This document shows, piece by piece, positions 39,233 through 49,601 of a stretch of 64,000 nt of DNA (positions are counted from its first letter, which is position 1; every line of letters starts with the position of its first letter). Under the pieces are notes generated by a model. It was not told where the DNA came from, ran no database searches, and worked only from the letters and a program-made list of their open reading frames with translations. A program made the position numbers and the translations under genes. This DNA comes from Nitrosomonas sp. Nm34. GTDB taxonomy: Bacteria > Pseudomonadota > Gammaproteobacteria > Burkholderiales > Nitrosomonadaceae. Location of the stretch: contig NZ_FORD01000013.1 in assembly GCF_900113925.1 (NCBI RefSeq), forward strand, positions 25,245-89,244, written 5' to 3'.

Positions 39233-39772
39233 CTAGGGCAAATTAGTATCATGATCTACCGGTGGTGTATCGCTGACACCCCCGCCGATGGCTTTACCAG
39301 GGATGGCGATGCCAGCATGGCGGTAAAAATTGTAACCGGGGTGCTTGCCCTGATCTTCAATCAGCAGTTGCTTTTTCTCGTACACCAGTTCACCATGGCT
39401 TTGCTCGCACATCTCGAAATCCGGCGTAAGCTGTATCGCCAGCGTCGGGCAGGCCTCTTCACAAAAGCCACAAAAGATACAACGGCTGAAATCGATACGA
39501 AATGTTTCAGGATAACGCCGGCCGTTGTCCAGCTGCGCAGCTTGCAAGTGGATGCAGTCCACCGGACATACCGCTGAACATAAATAACAGGCTACGCAAC
39601 GTTCCTCACCATCAGGATCGCGGGTCAGTACGATGCGGCCACGCCATCGTCCGGGCAGGGATCGCTTGATTTCCGGGTAAGGCACCGTCTCACGCTTTAC
39701 CCAGGCATGGCGCAGAGTCGCCCACAGCGAACGCCATAGCCTGATAAGTAGAGTTGGAATCTGTTTATTCAT
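39233..39772 (-). CDS. nuoI: NADH-quinone oxidoreductase subunit I
   Basis: A 179-residue ferredoxin-like subunit carrying clusters N6a and N6b. Two Cys motifs are seen: [15 protein letters not shown] and [13 protein letters not shown], each with the distal cysteine for the other cluster. It passes electrons from NuoG to NuoB. It starts 21 bases after nuoH. Confidence 0.97.
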   Translation of the reverse strand: MNKQIPTLLIRLWRSLWATLRHAWVKRETVPYPEIKRSLPGRWRGRIVLTRDPDGEERCVACYLCSAVCPVDCIHLQAAQLDNGRRYPETFRIDFSRCIFCGFCEEACPTLAIQLTPDFEMCEQSHGELVYEKKQLLIEDQGKHPGYNFYRHAGIAIPGKAIGGGVSDTPPVDHDTNLP

Positions 39773-39793
39773 CTGTTGAGCAACTCATCATAG

Positions 39794-40756
39794 TTAACCT
39801 TCCATCCAGAACAATCCTAGTACAGCGGTAACCAGCAGATTAAGCAGCGCAGCAGGTAGCATCCATTTCCAGCCAAAAGCCATCAGTTGGTCATAGCGCA
39901 GCCGTGGCAGGCTGGTTCGCAACCAAAAGAAGAGCAATATCAGCACCAGAGTCTTAAGGGAAAACCAGACGACACCTGGCAGCCAGGGGCCGTGCCAGCC
40001 ACCCAGAAACAGCACCGTCGCAAGTGCCGCGATGAGCAGTAACCCTAAGTATTCACCCAGATAGAAGAAGGCGAATCTGATCCCGCCGTATTCGGTGTTG
40101 TAGCCAGCAGCAAGCTCGTTTTCCGCCTCTGGAAGATCAAAGGGCAGGCGGTTGGTTTCAGCGATGCCGCACACCAGAAAAATAATAAATCCCAGCGGTT
40201 GAAGCACGATAAAAGGCAACTCCTGGGCAGCAACGATTTCCCTGAGACTGAAAGAACCGCTTAATATCACGATTCCCACCAATGCGAGTCCCATGGGTAA
40301 TTCGTAACTGATCATCTGCGCAGCAGAGCGTAGACCGCCAAGTAGCGAGTATTTGCTGTTAGAAGCCCAGCCACCCAGCATAAGGCCGTAGACTCGCAGC
40401 GAAGAGAGGGCCAGTACGTAAAGTAGGGCAACGTTGAGATCAGCCAGCCACTCATCTTCACTTATGGGTACCACGGCAAAGCTCATCAACACGGTCATTG
40501 GGACAATGACCGGGGCAACGGTATAGACCATACGATCGGCAAAGGGGGGAATGAAATCTTCCTTGCTTATCAGCTTTAGAATATCAGCCACAGGCTGTAA
40601 CAAGCCGAAGGGACCGGCGCGGTTGGGGCCAATGCGATCTTGCAGCAGTGCAAGAATGCGGCGCTCGCCATAACTCAGAAGGGCGCCAATAAGCAACAAC
40701 CCCAGCAGTACCAATCCCATGCTGGCGAAGGTAAGCAGCCACTGCGTGAAGCTCAT
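39794..40756 (-). CDS. nuoH: NADH-quinone oxidoreductase subunit H
   Basis: A 320-residue membrane subunit with eight helices, which forms part of the quinone chamber. Motifs include RIGPNRAGPFGLLQPVAD, ETNRLPFDLPEAENELAAGY-type sequence and YNTEYGGIRFAFF with the charged residues of the proton path. It overlaps nuoG by four bases. Confidence 0.97.
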   Translation of the reverse strand: MSFTQWLLTFASMGLVLLGLLLIGALLSYGERRILALLQDRIGPNRAGPFGLLQPVADILKLISKEDFIPPFADRMVYTVAPVIVPMTVLMSFAVVPISEDEWLADLNVALLYVLALSSLRVYGLMLGGWASNSKYSLLGGLRSAAQMISYELPMGLALVGIVILSGSFSLREIVAAQELPFIVLQPLGFIIFLVCGIAETNRLPFDLPEAENELAAGYNTEYGGIRFAFFYLGEYLGLLLIAALATVLFLGGWHGPWLPGVVWFSLKTLVLILLFFWLRTSLPRLRYDQLMAFGWKWMLPAALLNLLVTAVLGLFWMEG

Positions 40757-43068
40757 GATATTCGCTCCAGTTCAAGTAGATCGCCGTGACCAACCCCTAA
40801 TTGAGCCAGTGTTACTCTGGCCAGGGCAATCGTATCGGCGGCCACATCGTTATTAAGCTGCACGGACAGTACTACCGTACCGGCCGGACCGCGCAATCTG
40901 ACCTGCTCCTTATCCTCGATCCTTTCCTTTAAGGCTGCTGTCGGGTGAATAAGCGCGGCAGCGGGTGGAGCCAGCTCCACCAAAGCCGGAGCGTAGCTGG
41001 CAAGCACATCATCTCCATACCAGCTTGCCAGTGTCACCTGCCAATGGCCGGGATGGCCTAAGGGAGCTGAGCCGATGGGGGTCTCAGTCTGCATGGTTAG
41101 AGGGAAGGCAGATAAAGACGATCCCAGTGTGCCAGGGAGGGGTGCCTGGTAGCCAGGGAAAATATTACTCAGTACTGCTGCGGCATCCGGTAAGGCGAGT
41201 TCGAGGCAGTGAGCCAGGTCAGCGAGGACCTCTGCTGTGTTGGGCAGGGGTTCCGCACGCTGAAAGACAGGAGCAAATCCTTGAGCGCGGCCTTCATAAT
41301 TAACAAAAGTGCCACCTCGTTCGGTCCACGCTGCTACTGGCAGTAAAATATCCGCTGCCTCGGCGGTGGCGGTAGCGACACAATCCGATACGATAAACGT
41401 GCTGAGGCATTGGCGTGCCTCACGCCAGCGTGCACCGAGGCGTGTATCGCCAAGGGGATCATTGCCCATCACAATCAAAGTCTGGATCTGACCCGATTCG
41501 ATTGCCTCTAACATCGCAGTTGTGCTATTTGTCGGGGTGAGTAATGCCGTTCCGTAAGCGTTGGCTCCAGGCAAAGCATAAGCGAGTCTGGCGCGGGATC
41601 CCAAGGCATTAGCCAGTTGGGCCAGGGCGGTAATCTCTGGTGCAGCCATAGTTTCGCTCACGCCTATCAATATCGGCCGCTGGGCCGTCGTCAGGTAGGT
41701 TGCAATATCGGCTAGCTTCTTCTCATTCTCATGCTTATTGGAGGTAGTAGAGGCAGTAGCCGCCTGCTCATTCAAATGCAAAAGATGTGCGCCTATCTCG
41801 TGAGGCGCAACTGTCAAGGTCGTGGCTGCGAAGCGAGTCAGCAGAGAGGGGCCGCTGTGCAGAATGGCCAGTTTGGCACCAGTCCGATAAGCCTGCCGCA
41901 AGGCTAAGTCCATCATGGGCGCATGCGTGGTCAGGTCACCGACCACCAGCGCTGCGTCAGCTTGTTCTATTTCAGACAGGGATGGCGCTCCACCGCTGCT
42001 TTGGAGAGCTGCGACAGCAGCGGTGGTTGCTGTCTCGAGCTGGGGGTCGCTAAAGGTAGCGAACCTCCCACTCAGTTTATTCAGTAAGGTCTGTAATATC
42101 GCATTGCTTTCGAGATCTTCTCGAGTTGAGCCGAGGCCGCCCGTTCTATCCCTGGCAGCTTTGATCTGTTCTGCAGCGGCAGCCAGCGCTTCACGATAGC
42201 TCACCTTCACGCCTGACACCTGCGCTGTCAGCGGCCGATCAGGGTGTTCGCTGTATTGATGACCATAGCGGCCGCGATCACAAATGAACCAGCGGTTGAT
42301 CTCGGGGTGGAAGCGATTACACACCCGGCGCAGTGTGCCGTCGCGTGCTCCGGGCAGAGTGTTGCAGCCGACGCTGCAGTGGGGACAGATGGAAGGAGCT
42401 GTTTCCAGATCCCAGACCCGCGCAAAATGCTGCCGGAACACCGCATCGGTGAAGACACCGGTAGGGCAGACCTCGATCACATTACCGGCAAACGGGCTTG
42501 TCAGCGGGCCCTCCTGGAAGCGACCGAAATAGACTTCGTTGCGCAGACGCATTGCTCCAAGGTCATCGCCCAGTGCATAATCCTGGTAAAAGCGAGTGCA
42601 GCGATAGCAAGTAATGCAGCGGTTCATTTCATGGTGAACCAACGGGCCCAGGTACTGATTGGTAAAGGTGCGTTTGCGACCGCGATAGCGGCGATAGGGA
42701 GGGCCACAGGCAACCGTCATGTCCTGCAGGCGGCACTCTCCTCCTTCGTCGCAGACCGGACAATCATGCGGATGATTGACCATCAAAAATTCGATGACTG
42801 TCTGCCGTACCTGTCGTGCCGCAGCCGCAGACACTGAAACGTTGATCCCATCTTTAGCAGGTTCCAGACATGACATGACGACCCGGGGTTTTTTATTTGG
42901 ATCCTCCGGCGCGATCTCGACAGCGCACAGTCGGCAGGCGCCAAGACTACCGAGAGCAGCATGGTAACAAAAATAGGGGATCTCTATATTCGCTGCTAAC
43001 GCAGCCTTGAGGATGTTGTCGTTTTCCTGGAAAGGGATCTCGTGACCGTCGATATGCATCGTTCCCAT
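40753..43068 (-). CDS. nuoG: NADH-quinone oxidoreductase subunit G
   Basis: A 771-residue iron-sulfur subunit. The N-terminal [2Fe-2S] domain has CYHAALGSLGACRLC; then HPHDCPVCDEGGECRLQ (His-ligated cluster), CITCYRCTRFYQD, and CPHCSVGC for the additional N7-type cluster. The C-terminal half is molybdopterin-oxidoreductase-like but without the cofactor role. It follows nuoF after two bases. Confidence 0.96.
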   Translation of the reverse strand: MGTMHIDGHEIPFQENDNILKAALAANIEIPYFCYHAALGSLGACRLCAVEIAPEDPNKKPRVVMSCLEPAKDGINVSVSAAAARQVRQTVIEFLMVNHPHDCPVCDEGGECRLQDMTVACGPPYRRYRGRKRTFTNQYLGPLVHHEMNRCITCYRCTRFYQDYALGDDLGAMRLRNEVYFGRFQEGPLTSPFAGNVIEVCPTGVFTDAVFRQHFARVWDLETAPSICPHCSVGCNTLPGARDGTLRRVCNRFHPEINRWFICDRGRYGHQYSEHPDRPLTAQVSGVKVSYREALAAAAEQIKAARDRTGGLGSTREDLESNAILQTLLNKLSGRFATFSDPQLETATTAAVAALQSSGGAPSLSEIEQADAALVVGDLTTHAPMMDLALRQAYRTGAKLAILHSGPSLLTRFAATTLTVAPHEIGAHLLHLNEQAATASTTSNKHENEKKLADIATYLTTAQRPILIGVSETMAAPEITALAQLANALGSRARLAYALPGANAYGTALLTPTNSTTAMLEAIESGQIQTLIVMGNDPLGDTRLGARWREARQCLSTFIVSDCVATATAEAADILLPVAAWTERGGTFVNYEGRAQGFAPVFQRAEPLPNTAEVLADLAHCLELALPDAAAVLSNIFPGYQAPLPGTLGSSLSAFPLTMQTETPIGSAPLGHPGHWQVTLASWYGDDVLASYAPALVELAPPAAALIHPTAALKERIEDKEQVRLRGPAGTVVLSVQLNNDVAADTIALARVTLAQLGVGHGDLLELERIS

Positions 43069-43070
43069 GA

Positions 43071-44351
43071 TTAGGCTCCGCTCTTGTTAGCTGCATCAAA
43101 CGGGCAGCGGCCGGTGGCGATATGGCTTTCGTAATGGTCGCGAAAGCATTGCAGGCTGCTGGTAAGGGGCATCACCGCACCAGGGGCGAAGGCGCAAAAG
43201 GATTGCGGGCCGATGGTATTGCAGAGTTCCTCCATCAGGATCAAATCCTCTGCTCGGCCTTCTCCGTCCGCGATAGCTGTCAGGATTTGTGCCAGATAAG
43301 GCAAACCATCACGGCAAGGCGTACAGAAACCACAGGATTCCCGGGCGAAAAAGCGCATCAGGTTCAGCGTGGCCTGAACCGGACAGGTGGTATCATCGAG
43401 CACAATAATGGCAGCCGTGCCGAGCCGGGATCCTGCCTTCGCGACAGGGTCAAAATCCATCGGCACATCGAGGTGTTCGGGCAGCAGAAAGGCGGTCGAA
43501 GCTCCGCCAGGTATGAAGCCCTGTAAGGTACGTCCCGCCGCCAGGCCGCCAGCATGTTCAAAGATCAATTCTCGTGCTGGCGTACCGCAGGGAAGTTCGA
43601 ACAGGCCGGGATGCTGCACCATGCCACTGACACAGAATAGCTTAGGTCCACAACCGCCGTTGATTCCCAGAGCACGAAACCAGTCCGCACCATTGAGCAG
43701 AATATGCGGCACATTGACCAGGGTCTCAACGTTATTGATAGTGGTCGGATGCTGCCATAAACCTTTGACGCTGGGACGTGGAATTTTGTGGCGCGGATTG
43801 GGGCGCCGGCCCTCGATGGCATTCAGCATAGCGGTTTCTTCGCCGCAGATATAGCGGCCACCACTGAGGTGCACTTTGATCTGTAGATTGAAACCGCTGC
43901 CCTTGATATTGGATCCTACCAGCCCAGCCTTCTCAGCCTCTTCGATGGCGCGCTTCAAGCCATGTCCTCCCTTGCCATACTCCCCCCGCACAAAAATCAC
44001 CACCTGTTCAGCCTGCAGCGCATAGGCGGAGACGATAACTGCCTCAATAATCTGGTGGGGCCCGCCATAGAGCAGATGGCGATCCTTAAAGGTACCCGGC
44101 TCTGATTCATCAATATTACAAACGAGATAACGGGGCCGCGGTGCATCTGCACCCCGCAGGCGCCACTTCAGCCCACAGGAAAAACCCGCTCCACCTCGCC
44201 CGCGCAAATTGGCGGCTTCTACTATCGCAATGATTTCTTCAGGTTTGTGATCAAAGGCGGCATCCAGGCTATGGTAGCCACCCGCAGCTTGATAAGCCTG
44301 CAAGCTTAAGGGCGCGTGGGCATCAAGGTGGCGGGTCAACACGGCTTCCAT
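43071..44351 (-). CDS. nuoF: NADH-quinone oxidoreductase subunit F
   Basis: A 426-residue flavoprotein that binds NADH and FMN and carries cluster N3. GRGGAGFSCGLKW and the glycine-rich GEYGKGG lie in the nucleotide and FMN sites, and SCGFCTPCRDG binds the cluster. I chose ATG 44351, which has AGGAGG upstream and gives a normal N-terminus; the open frame reaches back into nuoE for another 49 codons. Confidence 0.97.
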   Translation of the reverse strand: MEAVLTRHLDAHAPLSLQAYQAAGGYHSLDAAFDHKPEEIIAIVEAANLRGRGGAGFSCGLKWRLRGADAPRPRYLVCNIDESEPGTFKDRHLLYGGPHQIIEAVIVSAYALQAEQVVIFVRGEYGKGGHGLKRAIEEAEKAGLVGSNIKGSGFNLQIKVHLSGGRYICGEETAMLNAIEGRRPNPRHKIPRPSVKGLWQHPTTINNVETLVNVPHILLNGADWFRALGINGGCGPKLFCVSGMVQHPGLFELPCGTPARELIFEHAGGLAAGRTLQGFIPGGASTAFLLPEHLDVPMDFDPVAKAGSRLGTAAIIVLDDTTCPVQATLNLMRFFARESCGFCTPCRDGLPYLAQILTAIADGEGRAEDLILMEELCNTIGPQSFCAFAPGAVMPLTSSLQCFRDHYESHIATGRCPFDAANKSGA

Positions 44352-44355
44352 GCGC

Positions 44356-44841
44356 TTAATCCTCCTGTTGCAGACGTTGCAGCAGTGCTTGCAGCGCGGC
44401 TTCGTCCAATGATCCGACTGCTTCGCCATCCAGGAGTGCCGCGGGTGCCTGGTCACACAAACCCAGACAAATGCTAGGTAATACACTAAAGGCTCCATCC
44501 GGGGAAACCTTTCCTAATGAGACCCCGCTGTATTTTTCGGCTGCCTGTAGCAGTCGATCCGCTCCTCTTAGACCGCAACAGAGACTGTCGCAGACCCGCA
44601 GCACATGTCGACCTGCCGGATAACGATAGATCAGGCTATAGAATGTAGCGAGCTCTTCAACTTCGGTAGTTGAAAGGCCGGTAACCTGTGCGACTTCTTT
44701 AATGCTCTTATCATCAAGGTAGCCACGTTCAGCCTGCAACGATTGCATCATAGGAACGATCGCCGCACGGCGCTGCGGGTCAGTGGCGGGAAGTTGAGCC
44801 AGATCTTCCTGCAATGCTTGTCGGTTGGACTCATCATTCAT
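44356..44841 (-). CDS. nuoE: NADH-quinone oxidoreductase subunit E
   Basis: A 161-residue thioredoxin-fold subunit with the [2Fe-2S] cluster N1a. The ligands lie in RVCDSLCCGLRG and PSICLGLCDQAP, which fit the C-x4/5-C and C-x3-C pattern. It sits between nuoCD and nuoF with gaps of 11 and 4 bases. Confidence 0.96.
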   Translation of the reverse strand: MNDESNRQALQEDLAQLPATDPQRRAAIVPMMQSLQAERGYLDDKSIKEVAQVTGLSTTEVEELATFYSLIYRYPAGRHVLRVCDSLCCGLRGADRLLQAAEKYSGVSLGKVSPDGAFSVLPSICLGLCDQAPAALLDGEAVGSLDEAALQALLQRLQQED

Positions 44842-44852
44842 TTTTTCCCTAC

Positions 44853-46571
44853 CTACCTGTCTATGTCAGCCAACACGTAGTCGAGGGAACCCAGGATGGG
44901 GATCAGATCGCTCACGAGGTGACCATTGGCTAGTAGCTTCAGAGCCTGGATATGTGGAAAAGATGGCGTGCGGATACGCAAGCGATAGGGATTTGCTGAA
45001 CCGTCACTGACCACAAAATAGCCATTCATTCCCTTGGGTGCCTCGGTCACAAAAAAACTTTCCCCGGCTGGAAAACCCATACCCCGACTCACTTTGATGA
45101 AATGATGGATCAAAGTCTCAATGTCTTGTAATGTCGCCTCCTTGCGAGGGAAGGTATAGCGTGCTTCTGCGGACAAGATCGGGCCGGATGGCATATTTTG
45201 CATGGCTTGCTCGACGATACGCAGACTCTGACGAATTTCTTCCAGACGTACTTCAGTACGGGCTAAGGCATCTCCTTCGCTGGCGGTGGGAACCTCGAAG
45301 TCGTAGCATTCATAACCACTGTAAGGCCGCTTTTTGCGCAAATCCCATGCCAGGCCGCAGGCGCGTAAATTAGGCCCGCTTATTCCCCAGTCGAGGGCTT
45401 CTGCGGTGGACAATACTCCGATCCCACGGGTACGAGCGCGAAAGACAGGATTTTGCGCGAGCAGGGCCTGGTATTCATCGACAGCAGCCGGCATGCGCTT
45501 CAAGAAACTTTGCAACGCTTCCGACCAGCCCTCGGGCAGATCGAGCGCTACGCCACCGATGCGAAAGAAAGCTGGATGCATGCGCCCACCCGTGATGAGT
45601 TCCATTACATCGAACAGGTATTCACGCTCACGGAAGGCATAGAAAGGTGGCGCTAACGCCCCTGTATCATGGGCATAACTCGCTACCCAGACCAGATGGC
45701 TGGCAATGCGGAAAAGCTCGCACAGCATTACCCGCATCACCTGAGCGCGTGGCGGTACAGTAATTCCAGCGAGCTGTTCCACTGCGAGTACATACGGCAG
45801 CTCATTCTGGACGCCAGCCAGATAATCGATGCGGTCGGTATAAGGGAGATAGGTATGGTAAGTGTGACGCTCGGCCATTTTCTCCGCGCCGCGATGATGA
45901 AAGCCGATATCGGGATTTACATCGCGTATCTCCTCACCCAGCAGCCGCACGACTAAACGCAGAATACCGTGTGTACCGGGATGGGTAGGGCCGATATTGA
46001 GAATCATTTCTTCAGCGCTCATACCGGGTTCGCGGTAATCCTCGGCACGGTAACTTTCCATGATAGTGCGATAGCGTGCTTCGGGCAGCTGGTAGGGGGG
46101 CATCTCGGTGGCACGATTGGGATGCGCCTTGCGCAAAGGATGGCCTTCCCAGTATTCGGGCATTAGAATACGCCTCAGATCGGGATGACCATCAATGTGG
46201 ATGCCGAACATGTCATAAAGCTCGCGTTCATACCAATTGGCGGCTGACCATACGGTGCAGACGCTCGGTAACAGCGGATCTTCATCAGGCAGGCTTACTT
46301 TGAGGCGCAGATCGGCATTGCCGGATAGTGAGAGCAAATGATAGAACACAGTCAGCCCACCGCCACGTTTCGCCTCGTCGATGGCAGACAGATCAAAAAG
46401 CATCTCAAAGCGGGGCTCTGCCTTATGTTTGAGAAAGGTCAGCGCTTCGATGAGCCGGTCGGTAGGTATTGACAGGGTATCGATTTTATCGTGCGGTAAT
46501 TCGCCGGGAACCGCGTTGAAGAGCGTTTGCAGTTGTGTGATAAGCGCTTGCTGGCTAGTCCTGTCTGCCAT
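44853..46571 (-). CDS. nuoCD: NADH-quinone oxidoreductase fused subunit CD
   Basis: A 572-residue natural fusion. Residues 1-180 are NuoC (ERELYDMFGIHIDGHPDLRR is its signature), joined to NuoD from about 190 (NIGPTHPGTHGILRL, HHRGAEKMAE), which has the quinone-reduction histidine and ends in the invariant LGSLDYVLADIDR. Fused NuoCD occurs in E. coli and several other groups. GGAGGG lies before ATG 46571. Confidence 0.97.
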   Translation of the reverse strand: MADRTSQQALITQLQTLFNAVPGELPHDKIDTLSIPTDRLIEALTFLKHKAEPRFEMLFDLSAIDEAKRGGGLTVFYHLLSLSGNADLRLKVSLPDEDPLLPSVCTVWSAANWYERELYDMFGIHIDGHPDLRRILMPEYWEGHPLRKAHPNRATEMPPYQLPEARYRTIMESYRAEDYREPGMSAEEMILNIGPTHPGTHGILRLVVRLLGEEIRDVNPDIGFHHRGAEKMAERHTYHTYLPYTDRIDYLAGVQNELPYVLAVEQLAGITVPPRAQVMRVMLCELFRIASHLVWVASYAHDTGALAPPFYAFREREYLFDVMELITGGRMHPAFFRIGGVALDLPEGWSEALQSFLKRMPAAVDEYQALLAQNPVFRARTRGIGVLSTAEALDWGISGPNLRACGLAWDLRKKRPYSGYECYDFEVPTASEGDALARTEVRLEEIRQSLRIVEQAMQNMPSGPILSAEARYTFPRKEATLQDIETLIHHFIKVSRGMGFPAGESFFVTEAPKGMNGYFVVSDGSANPYRLRIRTPSFPHIQALKLLANGHLVSDLIPILGSLDYVLADIDR

Positions 46572-46574
46572 TTG

Positions 46575-47072
46575 TCATCCCTCCACCCTGCGGGAGAGCG
46601 GCCGCTGCGCATTACCGATGGACTCCTGTAATATTATCAATCCCTGCAATAATGCTTCGGGGCGAGGCGGGCAGCCGGGTACGTAGACATCCACCGGCAG
46701 GATCTGGTCTATTCCTTGTACTACACTGTAGATATCATACATTCCCCCTGAATTGGCACAAGAGCCCATGGAAATGACCCATTTAGGTTCGAGCATCTGG
46801 TGGTAGAGACGCAGAATCATCGGTGCCATCTTAATAAATACGGTTCCCGAGATGATCATCAGATCCGACTGGCGTGGTGAGCCGCGCATAATTTCGGCAC
46901 CAAAGCGAGCGATATCATGACGTGGCGTGAACGCCGTCATCATTTCGACGAAGCAGCAGGAGAGGCCAAAATTGAATGGCCAGAGTGAATACTGGCGTCC
47001 CCAGGACACCGCCTCTTCTAGCTTAGTGAAAGCAGCGGTTAGAGATCCCTGTTTGTTTTGTCTGGACTCCAT
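46575..47072 (-). CDS. nuoB: NADH-quinone oxidoreductase subunit B
   Basis: A 165-residue subunit carrying cluster N2, the last electron carrier before quinone. Cysteines are seen in [21 protein letters not shown] and [17 protein letters not shown] lies seven bases before ATG 47072, so I prefer it to ATG 47093; either way the start lies inside the nuoA 3' end. Confidence 0.97.
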   Translation of the reverse strand: MESRQNKQGSLTAAFTKLEEAVSWGRQYSLWPFNFGLSCCFVEMMTAFTPRHDIARFGAEIMRGSPRQSDLMIISGTVFIKMAPMILRLYHQMLEPKWVISMGSCANSGGMYDIYSVVQGIDQILPVDVYVPGCPPRPEALLQGLIILQESIGNAQRPLSRRVEG

Positions 47073-47425
47073 GACAAAGCTCCTTTGCGCCATTCATAAG
47101 CCAGGCCAAGCAACAGAACCAGTATAAAAACACTGGCACCTATTACTCCTGTCAAGCCTAATTCCCAATAGGCTACCGCCCAGACAAATAGAAATATGGC
47201 TTCAATATCAAATATCAGGAAGGATACGGCGATTACATAGAAGCGTACTGGAATCTGAGGACGTGCATCCCCAGTAGGAGGGATACCGCACTCAAAAGGT
47301 TGTTCCTTATCCCACTGTGGTCGATAACCACCCAGCCAGTGTGATAGACTCAGCAAACAAAGTAATGCGATCAGTACGAGTAGGCCAAATAGACCAATAA
47401 CGGCAGCAGATTCCGAGTCTTGCAT
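47039..47425 (-). CDS. nuoA: NADH-quinone oxidoreductase subunit A
   Basis: A 128-residue three-helix membrane subunit and first gene of the nuo operon. [20 protein letters not shown] is the long conserved loop, and [19 protein letters not shown] the next helix with its acidic residues. GGAGGG lies five bases upstream of ATG 47425. The promoter should lie in the 556-base gap before it. Confidence 0.97.
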   Translation of the reverse strand: MQDSESAAVIGLFGLLVLIALLCLLSLSHWLGGYRPQWDKEQPFECGIPPTGDARPQIPVRFYVIAVSFLIFDIEAIFLFVWAVAYWELGLTGVIGASVFILVLLLGLAYEWRKGALSWSPDKTNRDL

Positions 47426-47981
47426 TTGGTCCCTCCTTCAACTTAAAGCGAGTTGTTAGATTGAGTCGTTCTGTCCTTTATCCTTTCAAAATTGAAACTC
47501 ATTAGCAAAGCGCTATCAAAGCGCTATTCATGGAGATAGCTGGTGCGGAAAAAAATTCAGCCCAGTTTAGTTTTGTTACCAGTTATGGTAAGAGATAACA
47601 AATAGTCAGGCAATAATGCAAACGCATACATCATCTTGGAAACTGCCTTTAGAATAATTTATTCTTTGGTGGTAGGAGACTCTCAAACTCACCGCCTGCC
47701 TCAGGATTAGCTACAGAAAATCCAACCGCTGGAAAGGGATGCAGCAAGATTGTGTTTATGTATCAGAAATTGTGCCAGGAGATCATCAGTAAAAAGAAAT
47801 TATTCTACTCAATGCAAAAACATTACCTGATAATGATAAATAATTCCATTGCTAAATCAAACATGGCGCCAGGGCGCGCCACAGGCGGTATCCACAATAC
47901 GGCAAGGTGAAGCCGACCCAGTCAGTTTGGATTTAGCAATGAAATGACACTTGAAATCCGTCTTTAAGGGGTAATATCATT
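47426..47981. other. Divergent intergenic region between nuoA and the aldehyde dehydrogenase gene
   Basis: This region must hold promoters for two divergent units. Repeat A8 lies at 47843-47945, close to the plus-strand gene. I see no other gene or clear operator. Confidence 0.6.
47843..47945 (-). repeat. Family A palindromic repeat, copy A8
   Basis: Full-length inverted copy, starting ATTCCATTGCTAAATCAAAC and ending TTTAGCAATGAAAT. The core GGCAAGGTGAAGCCGAC is kept. Its right end is 36 bases from the next gene's start. Confidence 0.92.
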
Positions 47982-49346
47982 ATGTCCATGCTCTCAATCA
48001 ATCCCGTTAACGGGCAAACGATACAAGCTTTTCCCACTTGGCAGAGCGATACTATTAACGCCATCTTGCGCGAGGTGGAATCAGCGCAGAAAGGCTGGGC
48101 CTCGCTGCACATTGAGCAGCGAGCGGTTCATATGCGAAAGCTGGCACAGGTTTTTCGTCAGCGTCGCGATGCTTACGCCCATCTGATTACCGACGAGATG
48201 GGTAAATTACTGAAGGAAGCCAGAGCCGAGATCGACAAATGTGCCTGGGGATGTGACTATTTCGCTGAGCATGCCAGTACTTACCTGGCGGATGAAATCA
48301 TTGCATCTGATGCCAGCCGTAGTCTTGTCGTTTATCAGCCCTTGGGGACCTTATTGTGCATCATGCCGTGGAATTTCCCTTTCTGGCAATTGATACGGGC
48401 GGCTGCTCCTGCGATGATGGCGGGTAATACGGTGGTGCTGAAACATGCCTCCAATGTGCCGCGCTGTGCGCTTGCATTGGAAGAAGCTTTTCGTGAAGCT
48501 GGATTTCCTGCGCATACTTTCCGCACCTTGATGATTACCGCGAACCAGGCTGAAACGGTCATTGCTGATAAGCGCATTGCTGCGGTAACGTTGACCGGCA
48601 GCAATGCGGCCGGACGCAAGGTGGCTGCCATTGCAGGTCATCATTTAAAAAAATGTGTGCTGGAGCTGGGCGGATCGGATCCTTTCATCGTACTTGATGA
48701 TGCCGATCTTGAATTTACAGCAGCACAAGCAATGACTGCCCGTTTCCAGAATATGGGACAAAGCTGTATTGCTGCCAAGCGCTTTATTCTGATGGATACT
48801 ATTGCGGATGCATTCGTACAGCGCTTTAAAATGTTGGTGAGTGAATTACGCAGCGGCGATCCCAGGGTAGAAACGACTACCCTTGCGCCGATGGCGCGTC
48901 CCGATCTGCGGGACGTTCTCCATGCGCAAGTTGAGCGTAGCCTTGCCATAGGCGCTACCCTCGTGATTGGCGGAGAATTTGTCGGTACCCAAGGTGCTTA
49001 TTATGCACCGACTATCCTGGATCAGGTACGCCCTGGCATGCCCGCCTTTGATGAAGAATTGTTTGGTCCGGTAGCAGTCATGGTACGGGTTAAAAATGCT
49101 GAGGAAGCGATACGCCTGGCTAATCAATCACCATTTGGTCTGGGCGGAAGCGTCTGGACACGCGATGTGGCACGCGGTGAGGCGATCGCCCGCCAAATCC
49201 AGGCTGGCAGCGTTTTCGTCAATAGCATCGTGAAAAGTGATCCGCGTTTACCATTTGGCGGTATAAGAGAATCGGGGTTTGGGCGGGAGTTATCCTATCA
49301 TGGCATTCGTGAGTTCGTGAATATTAAAACGCTGTGGATTGGATAG
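47982..49346 (+). CDS. sad: Succinate-semialdehyde dehydrogenase-like aldehyde dehydrogenase
   Basis: A 454-residue NAD(P)-dependent aldehyde dehydrogenase, closest in remembered sequence to E. coli Sad (YneI). MPWNFPFWQ and the cofactor loop TLTGSNAAGRK are visible; the catalytic Glu lies in LELGGSDPF and the catalytic Cys in GQSCIAAKRF (about residue 262). GFGRELSYHGIREF closes the protein. It oxidises succinate semialdehyde or a similar aldehyde to the acid, feeding the TCA cycle. It stands alone, divergent from nuo and convergent with galU. AAGGGG lies before the ATG. Confidence 0.87.
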   Translation: MSMLSINPVNGQTIQAFPTWQSDTINAILREVESAQKGWASLHIEQRAVHMRKLAQVFRQRRDAYAHLITDEMGKLLKEARAEIDKCAWGCDYFAEHASTYLADEIIASDASRSLVVYQPLGTLLCIMPWNFPFWQLIRAAAPAMMAGNTVVLKHASNVPRCALALEEAFREAGFPAHTFRTLMITANQAETVIADKRIAAVTLTGSNAAGRKVAAIAGHHLKKCVLELGGSDPFIVLDDADLEFTAAQAMTARFQNMGQSCIAAKRFILMDTIADAFVQRFKMLVSELRSGDPRVETTTLAPMARPDLRDVLHAQVERSLAIGATLVIGGEFVGTQGAYYAPTILDQVRPGMPAFDEELFGPVAVMVRVKNAEEAIRLANQSPFGLGGSVWTRDVARGEAIARQIQAGSVFVNSIVKSDPRLPFGGIRESGFGRELSYHGIREFVNIKTLWIG

Positions 49347-49383
49347 CGGTGCATAATAGACAAGTACCATCTCGGTTGCTGTC

Positions 49384-49486
49384 ATACCATTGCTAAATCC
49401 AAACTGACTTGGTCGGCTTCATCTTGCCGTATGATGGATATTGTCTGCGATGCGTCTTCGCGCCATGATTGATTTGGAAATGGAAT
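49384..49486 (+). repeat. Family A palindromic repeat, copy A9
   Basis: Full-length copy between two convergent genes (aldehyde dehydrogenase and galU). Ends are ATACCATTGCTAAATCCAAA and TTTGGAAATGGAAT. Position suggests it could act as a shared transcription end, but no T-tract follows. Confidence 0.92.
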
Positions 49487-49601
49487 TATAAATTATCCAC
49501 AGAGATCGGCGATACAAATTGGATCTGGGTAAATCTGCTTGAAAGCGCTTGTTCATCAGCTTTTACATCATGTTGCAGGTCAGCCTGATGAAATATCCGT
49601 A

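Noticed and set aside
44853..46571. NuoC-NuoD fusion as a sequencing or assembly error
   Set aside because: Both domains are complete in one uninterrupted frame, and fused NuoCD is well known in other bacteria.
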